Below, piece after piece: positions 1 through 6,157 of a stretch of DNA of 64,000 bases. The notes beneath the pieces were generated by a model. The model saw only the letters and a list, made by a program, of their open reading frames with translations, had not been told where the DNA came from and did no database searches. The number at the start of each line of letters is the position of its first letter. Positions within the stretch are counted from its first letter, which is position 1. This DNA is from Candidatus Latescibacterota bacterium. Lineage in GTDB: Bacteria; Latescibacterota; UBA2968; UBA8231. The DNA lies in the NCBI GenBank assembly GCA_022827835.1, contig JAJEIO010000012.1, forward strand, positions 62,001-126,000. Reading direction: 5' to 3'. The position numbers were made by a program, and so were the translations under genes.

Positions 1-267
1 GCCCGGTTGGCCCGACATGTAGAGTGGGCCACTGCGCGCGCGGAAGAGCGCGGCCCGTTAAAATACGCGAGCCGCCACTACGGATTTCCGGTAATGACGG
101 CTCAGGAACAAGACTTGTTGTTAAACGAAGTTACGGGAATTGACGACGAGGCCGACGGTATGACGCTGATGGCCCAGTACAGCGAAAAACCGCAAGCGTA
201 CCAGCGCAAAAGCAAGGCCACCGCACCGCCCGAATCCGCTCAGACGCTGCTGCCGCTAAGCTACTAA
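1..267 (+). CDS. C-terminal fragment of an unidentified protein (5' end outside window)
   Basis: Frame 1 is open from the first base to a TAA at 265-267, giving at least 88 residues, so this is the tail of a gene that starts before the window. The fragment is hydrophilic, with a charged helix-like stretch followed by a Ser/Thr/Pro/Gln-rich end finishing LLPLSY. I do not recognise a family. Its stop overlaps the stop of the convergent minus-strand gene at 264-584, so there is no room for an intergenic terminator. The reading frame is likely real because it is open from the edge and ends tightly against its neighbour, but the product is unknown. Confidence 0.5.
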   Translation, partial: ARLARHVEWATARAEERGPLKYASRHYGFPVMTAQEQDLLLNEVTGIDDEADGMTLMAQYSEKPQAYQRKSKATAPPESAQTLLPLSY

Positions 268-584
268 TCGGCGTTGCGCTCTTCTGCGCGCACCGCGCTT
301 TGCAGCGCTTCATAGGCCGCCTCGCAATCGGCGAGCGCAGCACTCTGCTCTTTGATCTGTTGGTTCAGCGCTTGCACTTGGTCGTCGGTCACGGGGTCGG
401 AACCGGCTTCGAGAAGCTGGTGGACCCGCGCTCCCAGATCCGCTTGGGTGCGGTGGAGTTGGTTTTTGGCAGCGGCGATATCGAGCCGGGCCCGCGCTAG
501 ACGGGTCAGGTCGCCGGCCTTGTCGGCGGCGGCCGCCGCGCCTTCTTGCAGCCCTTTCACGAGATTGTTCCACAGGTTGTCCAC
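264..584 (-). CDS. small Ala/Gln-rich coiled-coil protein, unknown function
   Basis: The preferred start is a GTG at 582-584, five bases after a GAGG, giving 106 residues. The longer open frame would overlap the upstream BMC gene by about 90 bases. The protein is almost entirely predicted helix: an Ala-rich segment, then heptad-like stretches rich in Leu, Gln, Glu and Ala, typical of a coiled coil. No signal peptide, membrane segment or catalytic motif is visible. It follows the BMC-domain gene by 16 bases and rpsR beyond it, so the three look co-transcribed. The function is not recognisable; a structural partner of the BMC protein is only a guess. Confidence 0.55.
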   Translation of the reverse strand: MDNLWNNLVKGLQEGAAAAADKAGDLTRLARARLDIAAAKNQLHRTQADLGARVHQLLEAGSDPVTDDQVQALNQQIKEQSAALADCEAAYEALQSAVRAEERNAD

Positions 585-600
585 TGAGACCTCGTATGGT

Positions 601-1050
601 TTAAGTGTCTGGTTCCGAGGCGCGGCGCAGTTCGCGGAGGAGCGTTTCTTTGTTGGCCCGCGAGACTTGGCGGCCTTTGAGTTGAGCATCGGGTAGCTGG
701 CGCACGAGTTGGCGCAGGCGGGTGACTGGCAAGCCCTCTAGTTCGTCGGGGGGTGGTTGCGCTGGTGGGGGAGCTGCCTGAGGCTGGTACAGGAGCAGGT
801 TTTCTACGTCTAAATGGGGGGCGGGAATGACGCGGTGGCTGATCACTTGGCTGACCTTGAGGGCGGCTTGGACGCCGGCTTGCACCGCCACTTGGACGGC
901 GGCAACCTCACCTCTAAAGTGCGTTGAAACTAGCCCACCGCCGATGGGCTTGATGCCGAGGAGTTCGACCGGAGCGGATTTTACGGCTGCGTCGGCTGCT
1001 TCGATGACGCCGACGAGACCGCGAGTCTCAATCAGCCCTATGGCAGCCAT
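601..1050 (-). CDS. BMC-domain (bacterial microcompartment hexamer) shell protein with C-terminal extension
   Basis: Residues 1-88 form a complete BMC domain of the PduA/EutM/CcmK type. Visible hallmarks are the N-terminal GLIETRGLVGVIEAADA, the PVELLG strand, the pore-region IGGGLVSTHFRGEV, and a C-terminal helix ending in VIPAPHLDVE. Family members assemble into hexameric tiles of protein shells. After the domain there is a Pro/Gln-rich linker and a basic Leu/Arg-rich tail (about residues 90-149) that minimal shell proteins lack. No other shell, vertex or cargo enzyme gene is near; the neighbours are rpsR (18 bases upstream) and a coiled-coil gene. There is no clear ribosome binding site, so translation may be coupled to rpsR. 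Confidence 0.88.
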   Translation of the reverse strand: MAAIGLIETRGLVGVIEAADAAVKSAPVELLGIKPIGGGLVSTHFRGEVAAVQVAVQAGVQAALKVSQVISHRVIPAPHLDVENLLLYQPQAAPPPAQPPPDELEGLPVTRLRQLVRQLPDAQLKGRQVSRANKETLLRELRRASEPDT

Positions 1051-1068
1051 TGGGCGCGCTTGGCTTGG

Positions 1069-1296
1069 TCAACGAGTGTCGTCGAGGGTATGGGGGACGA
1101 GGGCTAAAAAGCGGGCGCGCTTGATGGCGCGGACGACGCGCGTCTGCTGCTTACGCGTAGCACCGGTGCGCCGGGCCGATTCGATCTTGCCGGTCGGCGT
1201 GATAAACTTGACTAGGACATCGAGGCGCTTGTAGTCGATGTCTTCGGACTTGAGTTTGGCTACGGCCTCTCGGCGCGAGCTGCGGAACTTGGCGAT
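1069..1296 (-). CDS. rpsR: 30S ribosomal protein S18, apparent AUC start codon
   Basis: The protein matches bS18 along its length: IDYKRLDVLVKFITPTGKIE, then ARRTGATRKQQ, then AIKRARFLALVPHT. S18 pairs with S6 on the platform of the 30S subunit. An AAGGAG at 1304-1309 lies seven bases before an ATC codon (1294-1296), and initiation there gives a 75-residue protein beginning (M)AKFRSSRREA, exactly the usual S18 length. No in-frame ATG, GTG or TTG lies at a sensible distance from this site; the first ATG upstream (1402-1404) would add 36 residues unlike S18 and read through two hairpins. A start codon outside the normal set, or a base error at 1294, is therefore likely. The usual partners rpsF, ssb and rplI are absent. 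Confidence 0.88.
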   Translation of the reverse strand: MAKFRSSRREAVAKLKSEDIDYKRLDVLVKFITPTGKIESARRTGATRKQQTRVVRAIKRARFLALVPHTLDDTR

Positions 1297-1316
1297 GACG
1301 ACGCTCCTTTTTAAGG

Positions 1317-1335
1317 CACCCGCTTGGTGCGGGTG
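1317..1335 (-). promoter_or_regulatory. hairpin in the rpsR leader, just upstream of the ribosome binding site
   Basis: A perfect 7-bp stem (CACCCGC / GCGGGTG) with a 5-base loop ends eight bases before the AAGGAG of rpsR. It could be a leader structure for feedback control by S18 or S6-S18, which is known for some rpsF leaders, but I see no convincing match to that RNA motif. Confidence 0.4.
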
Positions 1336-1366
1336 TGCAAGTTTAAAAGGATAAAAAGTACTGGAG

Positions 1367-1398
1367 GGGCCGGGGAATGTCAATATATCCCCCGGCCC
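1367..1398 (-). terminator. strong GC hairpin after the Gfo/Idh/MocA gene
   Basis: A perfect 9-bp stem (GGGCCGGGG / CCCCGGCCC) with a 14-base loop sits 12 bases past the stop of the minus-strand oxidoreductase gene. On that strand a T-run follows about ten bases after the stem. It is probably the terminator that separates this gene from rpsR. Confidence 0.55.
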
Positions 1399-1410
1399 GG
1401 GCATCCGCGA

Positions 1411-2577
1411 TCAGCTTGGGTCCATTTCGTCGTGGAGCTGGCGCATGATTTGGTGGTGCCCCATGCCCTCGTCCCAGAGCTTCTTGTACTTGGCCTCGTC
1501 GATGCCGTCGCGCTTGAGAAAGCCGCGGATGTCGTAGCGCCCCTCGACTTCTATGGGTAGGCCGCCCTCCTCGACCATGAGCTGGAGGGGATAGCCCTTT
1601 TCTTGGAGTGGCAAGTGGATCACGCGGTTGCGGCGCGCCGATTCGTAGAGGGCCATCATAATTTCCACGGTGTCGCGGGCGGTGGTGCCGGCGTTGCGAT
1701 GCTCGGTCTTGTGGCCTTCGAGACAGGCGATGAGCTCGCGGACTTGGGCAGCGTTGGTGTTGCCCCCAATGGCCTTGGTGCCTTCGGTGAGCGCGAGATC
1801 GACGTCGCGCCAGCCACCAGAGGAGGGGTTCATAATCTGGAGTCGGGTTTCGCTCACGGATAAAAGTCCTTCACTGCCGCGGATTTCAAAGCAGCCGGCA
1901 CCAGCACCCTCGCGCATGAGGTCGGACTGAATGAAAAGCTGGAGATCGCCGGCGAAGTGGACCAAGCCCATGCAGGCGTCTTCGATCATGGTGTCGCGCT
2001 CGTAGCGGTCGGTGCGGCGCTCGACTGCGCCCATGACCCATTGGGCGCGGGGGTCGCCGAGCACGAAGCGCGAGCCGTCAATGGAGTGCGTGCCCCAGTT
2101 AGTCAGGCCGTCGGCGACCTTGTTGGTGACGAAGATCGGCGTGCCAATCGCGCCCTCTTCGATTAGTGCCTTGGCCTTTTCCCAACCTGGGGTAAAGCGG
2201 CGCTGATGGCTAATGACCAGTTGGGTGCCGTGCGCCTTGCAGGCATCGACCATGGAGTCGGCCGCGGCCATGCCGATGGCCATGGGTTTTTCGCAGATGA
2301 CGGCGCGGGCACCGCCCTCGGCTGCGGCAATGGTGGGTGCCGGATGCAAAAGGTGCCAAGTGCAGACGCTGACGATGTCGGGCCGGGCCTTTTCCATCAT
2401 CTCTTCGACTGTGTCAAATTCCCGTGGGATGCCGTATGTGTCCACGTAGGTTTTGCGGGCCATGGGGACCGGATCGGCGACGGCAATCACCTCGACCTCG
2501 TCTACGAGATTGTAGCCTTCCATGTGGGCGTTACCGATGGAACCACAGCCGACGATTGCCGCAGTGTAGCGTTTCAT
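1411..2577 (-). CDS. Gfo/Idh/MocA-family NAD(P)-dependent oxidoreductase
   Basis: The protein (388 residues) starts at the ATG at 2575-2577, nine bases after AAGGAG; the open frame extends 17 codons further without support. The N-terminal Rossmann fold shows AIVGCGSIGNAH near residue 9, and the family signature CEKPMAIG follows near residue 95. The C-terminal two-thirds is the usual substrate-binding domain of this family, which oxidises or epimerises sugars, inositols and related polyols. The substrate cannot be read from sequence. It is a single gene, divergent from arfB, and ends in a hairpin terminator. Confidence 0.9.
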   Translation of the reverse strand: MKRYTAAIVGCGSIGNAHMEGYNLVDEVEVIAVADPVPMARKTYVDTYGIPREFDTVEEMMEKARPDIVSVCTWHLLHPAPTIAAAEGGARAVICEKPMAIGMAAADSMVDACKAHGTQLVISHQRRFTPGWEKAKALIEEGAIGTPIFVTNKVADGLTNWGTHSIDGSRFVLGDPRAQWVMGAVERRTDRYERDTMIEDACMGLVHFAGDLQLFIQSDLMREGAGAGCFEIRGSEGLLSVSETRLQIMNPSSGGWRDVDLALTEGTKAIGGNTNAAQVRELIACLEGHKTEHRNAGTTARDTVEIMMALYESARRNRVIHLPLQEKGYPLQLMVEEGGLPIEVEGRYDIRGFLKRDGIDEAKYKKLWDEGMGHHQIMRQLHDEMDPS

Positions 2578-2709
2578 AGAGGATATCTCCTTGGCGAAAA
2601 CGTGATAGCAGGTATCATCAGGTGTCATAATAAAGGATAGGCATTAGGTTATCTTCAAGTCCGCAGGCCGTACCAATCGAGATTGCAGGCTTGGGAGCGA
2701 TCACTAATT

Positions 2710-3132
2710 ATGGAAACCTTGTACGTTTCGCCTACTCTTTCCATCCCGCTTTCCGAACTGCGCTTCAAGTTCCACCGCAGTTCTGGGCCAGGGGGACAAA
2801 ACGTCAACAAGCTCAATACCTCCGTCGAGCTACAGTACGACTTTGTCCACAGTGCAGTGCTCAGCGACGAGCAGCGCCAGCGGATTGCCAAAAAGCTCGC
2901 CGCGCGGCTGAACAGCACGGGTGCGCTGTCGATCCAATCGGAGCGATTTCGCACGCAGGGACGCAATCGCGCCGACTGCCTCGACAAACTGGCCGCCCTG
3001 CTCGCCGAGGCGCTCAAGACGCAGCCCAAACGCAAAAAAACCAAGCCCAGCCGCGCCGCTCAAGCCCGTCGCCTCGACAGCAAGCGGCGTCATTCCGAGA
3101 AAAAAAAGAACCGCCAAACGCCTTTGGATTGA
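2710..3132 (+). CDS. arfB: alternative ribosome-rescue factor ArfB (YaeJ-type peptidyl-tRNA hydrolase)
   Basis: This 140-residue protein has the release-factor domain 3 with the catalytic motif RSSGPGGQNVNK near residue 24 and lacks the codon-recognition domains of RF1/RF2. The C-terminal third is extremely basic (runs of Lys and Arg), matching the ArfB tail that inserts into the empty mRNA channel. Family members hydrolyse peptidyl-tRNA on ribosomes stalled at mRNA 3' ends. The ATG at 2710 is chosen because homology begins there, with a GGAG 12 bases upstream; an in-frame TTG at 2683 gives a nine-residue extension without homology. Confidence 0.92.
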   Translation: METLYVSPTLSIPLSELRFKFHRSSGPGGQNVNKLNTSVELQYDFVHSAVLSDEQRQRIAKKLAARLNSTGALSIQSERFRTQGRNRADCLDKLAALLAEALKTQPKRKKTKPSRAAQARRLDSKRRHSEKKKNRQTPLD

Positions 3133-3171
3133 ACGTTTGGCCCTATTGGTGCGTCAAAAGAAAGATAGTAT

Positions 3172-3200
3172 TTGCGCATGTTCACTTGGTGTTCTATCTT
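3172..3200 (+). promoter_or_regulatory. candidate promoter of the sigma-factor gene with flanking inverted repeat
   Basis: TTGCGC (3172-3177) and TATCTT (3195-3200) are spaced by 17 bases, 50 bases before the sigma-factor start. A 7-base inverted repeat, AAGATAG (3162-3168) and CTATCTT (3194-3200), brackets the region and overlaps the -10, which could be an operator. The match to consensus is only moderate. Confidence 0.35.
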
Positions 3201-3250
3201 AAACCTTAACGTGAACGTAAAGTTTTTCTCTGAAAATGTTGAGGACTAAA

Positions 3251-4096
3251 ATGAACGCACAAAAAAAAGAAACAATGTACTCGGCGACCGATCTCTACTG
3301 GCGCGACATAAAAGACGCCGAGCCGCTCAGCCGCGAGGAAGAAGTTGCCCTCTTCAAGCGCGCTAAAGCAGGGGACGAAGAGGCGCGTCAGGCGCTGGTG
3401 CGGGCCAATTTGCGCTTCGTGGTTCGCGTCGCCCGCGAGTACCACGAGTCTGGTCTCTCGTTGATCGAGTTGATTTCCGAGGGCAATCTTGGGCTGCTAG
3501 AAGCTGTCCAGCGCTTCGACGAGACGCGCGGCTTTAAGTTCATCACCTATGCAGTGTGGTGGATTCGCCAGGCGATCCTCCGCGCCCTAGCCGAACACGG
3601 CAAAATTGCCCGCCCGCCGCTGAGTCGGGTCAGCGACCGGCAGAAGGTCGAAAAGGAAGCCGATGTCCTCGCCCAAGAGTTGGGGCGCGCTCCGACTGTT
3701 GAGGAAATCGCCGCCTGCGTCGATTTCTCGGCGGAGCGCATCCGCAACGCCTTTGAGATGGGGCAGCCGGACCTGCCCTTGGATGCCCCGGCCTTTGCCG
3801 ACAGCGAAGTGACTTTTGCGCAGACCTTTGTCTCGGCCGAGCCTAGCTCGCACGAGCGCTTCGTCGAGGGAGAAATGCGCACGGCTGTAGCCAATTGTCT
3901 GAAGGTGCTCGACGCCCGCGAATCCCACATCGTCCGCGCTTATTTTGGCCTTGACGACAGCGCGCCCAAGACCTTGGAGGAAATCGGCGAGTCCATGGGC
4001 GTCACCCGCGAGCGCGTGCGGCAGTTGCGGAACCGGGCGTTGGAAAAAATGAAAGACGAGTGCGGCGGGCATTTGATCGAGTTTTCGAACAACTGA
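3251..4096 (+). CDS. RpoD-family (sigma-70) RNA polymerase sigma factor
   Basis: The ATG at 3251 follows a GAGG by six bases and is preferred over the upstream ATG at 3236; the product has 281 residues. It contains region 1.2 (TDLYWRDIKDAEPLSREEE), region 2 with the core -10 recognition helix (FKFITYAVWWIRQAI near residue 95), region 3, and region 4 with a complete helix-turn-helix (LEEIGESMGVTRERVRQLRN). It lacks the long acidic region 1.1 of many housekeeping sigmas, so it could be the primary sigma of a lineage with a short N-terminus or a group 2/RpoH-like alternative sigma. The sequence alone does not decide. Confidence 0.9.
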   Translation: MNAQKKETMYSATDLYWRDIKDAEPLSREEEVALFKRAKAGDEEARQALVRANLRFVVRVAREYHESGLSLIELISEGNLGLLEAVQRFDETRGFKFITYAVWWIRQAILRALAEHGKIARPPLSRVSDRQKVEKEADVLAQELGRAPTVEEIAACVDFSAERIRNAFEMGQPDLPLDAPAFADSEVTFAQTFVSAEPSSHERFVEGEMRTAVANCLKVLDARESHIVRAYFGLDDSAPKTLEEIGESMGVTRERVRQLRNRALEKMKDECGGHLIEFSNN

Positions 4097-4166
4097 GCGG
4101 GCGAGTGGCTCATTGCCGGGGGCTGTGTCGCGTCCTATTATTGAATATCCTTAATGAGAGGACGCG

Positions 4167-4451
4167 ATGCTCCAGCTCCGGCAGAAATTATTGGTGCTCT
4201 ACGCCCATTCTCCCGATTTGCACAGCCAAATCGTGGCTTGGTCGCTGTACGACGGCGCGGGCGAGGACCGGTCCAGCAGCGGCGATAGCGAGGAACCGCC
4301 CTATCCTTCGGTGGTGGCGGCCATGCGAGACGGGTGGCGGGTGGTTCAGTTCCCCCAACAATACCCGGCCTATCCAGGCATGGAATACAACACGTCCTAC
4401 CTGAAATACGAGTACATCCTCGAAAAGATGGAGGCAGTCGATGGTCGATAA
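4167..4451 (+). CDS. conserved-looking hypothetical protein, coupled to the PhyH gene
   Basis: This 94-residue protein is preceded by GAGAGG six bases before its ATG. It is soluble, rich in Tyr, Pro and acidic residues, with QQYPAYPGMEYNTSYLKYEY near the C-terminus. I do not recognise a family. Its last 11 bases overlap the start of the downstream dioxygenase gene (4441), which indicates translational coupling and a shared operon. A role as a small partner of the dioxygenase is possible but unproven. Confidence 0.6.
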   Translation: MLQLRQKLLVLYAHSPDLHSQIVAWSLYDGAGEDRSSSGDSEEPPYPSVVAAMRDGWRVVQFPQQYPAYPGMEYNTSYLKYEYILEKMEAVDGR

Positions 4452-5253
4452 GCAATATCTCCTTACTACCAAGCAGATGGCGCAGTTTGTCGCCGATGGC
4501 TTTTTGCGCTTTGACGAGCTGGTGCCCGACGAGCTCAATCGCGCCGCGTGCGCGGAGATGGAAGCCGGGGTCCCACGGGGCCGCGCTGGCGCGCCGCTCG
4601 CCGAGTTGTGGACCGATGCGGCCGTCGGTCAAGTGGTGCGTCTGCCTCAGATTCAGGGGATCATTCACAGTTTAGTTGGCCCCGATCCGCTCTACGACCA
4701 CCACGCCGTGCATACAGTTGATGCCCACCACGAGCACGGGCAGATCTGGCACGCCGACGCGATTATCGACACCCGGCTGCACTTTGACATCCAGCTTTTT
4801 TACTTTGCCCACGACACGCCGCGCGAAATGGGCGGCACCATGTTCCTGCCCGGCAGTCACTACCGCCGCATCAGCGAGTCGGACATCGCCCGCTATCAAA
4901 ACTTCCTTGGGCAGATGCCGATGGTTTGCAAGGCCGGCACGGTGGCGGTGGCCCACCATGGCATCTGGCACTGCGCCCAGCCCAACCTAACTGGCCGCAA
5001 GCGCTACATGTTCAAGCTGCGGCTCAACCCCACGGTGCGGCAGAAGAAGCTGTGGAATATCGACGATATCGACGATGGGGAAATCCCCGCGCTGCTCAAT
5101 GCCAACCATCGCTGGTACGGCAACGAGGTGCGCTTGGAGGTAGTCAATCGCATCAAGCTGTGGCGCTTCTTGACCGGCGACGAGAACTACGACGTGTCCT
5201 ACTGGCTGTCGCGGCTGGAGAACGCGCCCGAGAATGAGCTGCGAGCCGCGTGA
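4441..5253 (+). CDS. phytanoyl-CoA dioxygenase (PhyH)-family Fe(II)/2-oxoglutarate oxygenase
   Basis: The 270-residue protein shows the family iron-binding facial triad: HxD in GQIWHADAIID near residue 103, and the distal His in HHGIWHCAQPN near residue 178. It is followed by the 2-oxoglutarate-binding Arg region GRKRYMFKLRL. MFLPGSH between them is also typical. These enzymes hydroxylate small molecules using O2 and 2-oxoglutarate; substrates are diverse and cannot be inferred here. It is co-transcribed with the overlapping small upstream gene and ends at a strong intrinsic terminator. Confidence 0.92.
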   Translation: MVDKQYLLTTKQMAQFVADGFLRFDELVPDELNRAACAEMEAGVPRGRAGAPLAELWTDAAVGQVVRLPQIQGIIHSLVGPDPLYDHHAVHTVDAHHEHGQIWHADAIIDTRLHFDIQLFYFAHDTPREMGGTMFLPGSHYRRISESDIARYQNFLGQMPMVCKAGTVAVAHHGIWHCAQPNLTGRKRYMFKLRLNPTVRQKKLWNIDDIDDGEIPALLNANHRWYGNEVRLEVVNRIKLWRFLTGDENYDVSYWLSRLENAPENELRAA

Positions 5254-5277
5254 GCTAAACGCACCCTATGCAAAAGC

Positions 5278-5311
5278 AAAAGCCGACCCAATAGCTGGGT
5301 CGGCTTTTTTT
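5278..5311 (+). terminator. intrinsic terminator after the PhyH gene
   Basis: A near-perfect stem (AAGCCGACCCA / TGGGTCGGCTT, 5-base loop) is followed by a run of seven T. It sits between convergent genes (PhyH on plus, a secreted protein on minus). Confidence 0.9.
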
Positions 5312-5347
5312 GTGGTGTTGACTGTATCGGCCTAGCGGTGCAGTGGC

Positions 5348-6106
5348 TTACTCTTTCAGAAGGCAAGAGCAATCCAGCGGGTCCGGACTGGTGAAAACCT
5401 TACGCGCCAATTTGTCTAAGACCGCTACGTCGGTGTGCTGGCGCTCGCCGCGACCGTCGGAGAGCAAAATCGATCCGTGGCGCTGCCAGTTGGTCCAGGG
5501 GCCGGTAAAACGCGGTTCGGCGTCGGCGGCCTCGCGGTAGAACGCCCATTGGGTCACTAGCCGCGATTCTTGGTCGATCCAGACCGCGTATTTGTTCTGC
5601 GGGGTGACGCCGACGTCTTTGAACGTGAGTTCCAGCACTTCGGCTGGCTGTCCGTCCTCGGTGGCTTCTATACCCCGATATCGCAGGGTGACGCCGGTGT
5701 CCTTGAGCTTGTAGGGCATGACCAGCCAGTACGAGTCGTTGATCCAAGCGCGGTAGCCGTGGTCGAGTTTGGCCGCGAGCGTGTCGGGATCGCTGATTTC
5801 CGCCCCAGCGACGAAGGCGCGGCCCTCTTTGCTGTGGATGTTCATCAGCACCGTCAGATCGTCTTGCTCGAAGCGAATGTCCCCCGTCCACTTGTCCCAC
5901 ACGTGTAAGCGGAACCCGAAAAAGCGCCAAGTGATGTAGCGCGTGGCGTCCCAGTTGGCGCGGCCACCCATTGCAGCCATAACTTCGTCGGCTAGGGCGA
6001 TGGCCTTGGGGTCGGAACCAGCGGCATCGAAGCCGGGGGCCGGGGGATTGTCGGCGGCGTGGGCTAGGCCGATGCAAAAGAAGAAGACTAGGAATAAGCG
6101 CAACAT
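5348..6106 (-). CDS. secreted protein, LolA-like fold suspected, unknown function
   Basis: The 252-residue product starts with a classical signal peptide (MLRLFLVFFFCIGLAHA, cleavage after AHA). The start has AAGGAT seven bases upstream. The mature part contains short beta-type segments such as WRFFGFRLHVWDKWTGDIRF and YRAWINDSYWLVMPYKLKD. Together with a repeating Leu/Val/Tyr strand pattern, these resemble the outer-membrane lipoprotein-sorting (LolA/LolB-like) fold seen in many 250-residue periplasmic proteins. That assignment is tentative. Two Cys close to the C-terminus (CSC) could bind metal or form a disulfide. Confidence 0.75.
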   Translation of the reverse strand: MLRLFLVFFFCIGLAHAADNPPAPGFDAAGSDPKAIALADEVMAAMGGRANWDATRYITWRFFGFRLHVWDKWTGDIRFEQDDLTVLMNIHSKEGRAFVAGAEISDPDTLAAKLDHGYRAWINDSYWLVMPYKLKDTGVTLRYRGIEATEDGQPAEVLELTFKDVGVTPQNKYAVWIDQESRLVTQWAFYREAADAEPRFTGPWTNWQRHGSILLSDGRGERQHTDVAVLDKLARKVFTSPDPLDCSCLLKE

Positions 6107-6157
6107 AGGGATCCTTGCGGTTGCGGGTGACTGGAGCGTGAAAAGTCTGCCGACTTC

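Noticed and set aside
1317..1335. S6-S18 autoregulatory RNA motif before rpsR
   Set aside because: There is a hairpin, but I could not identify the characteristic bulged CCG element, and rpsF is absent.
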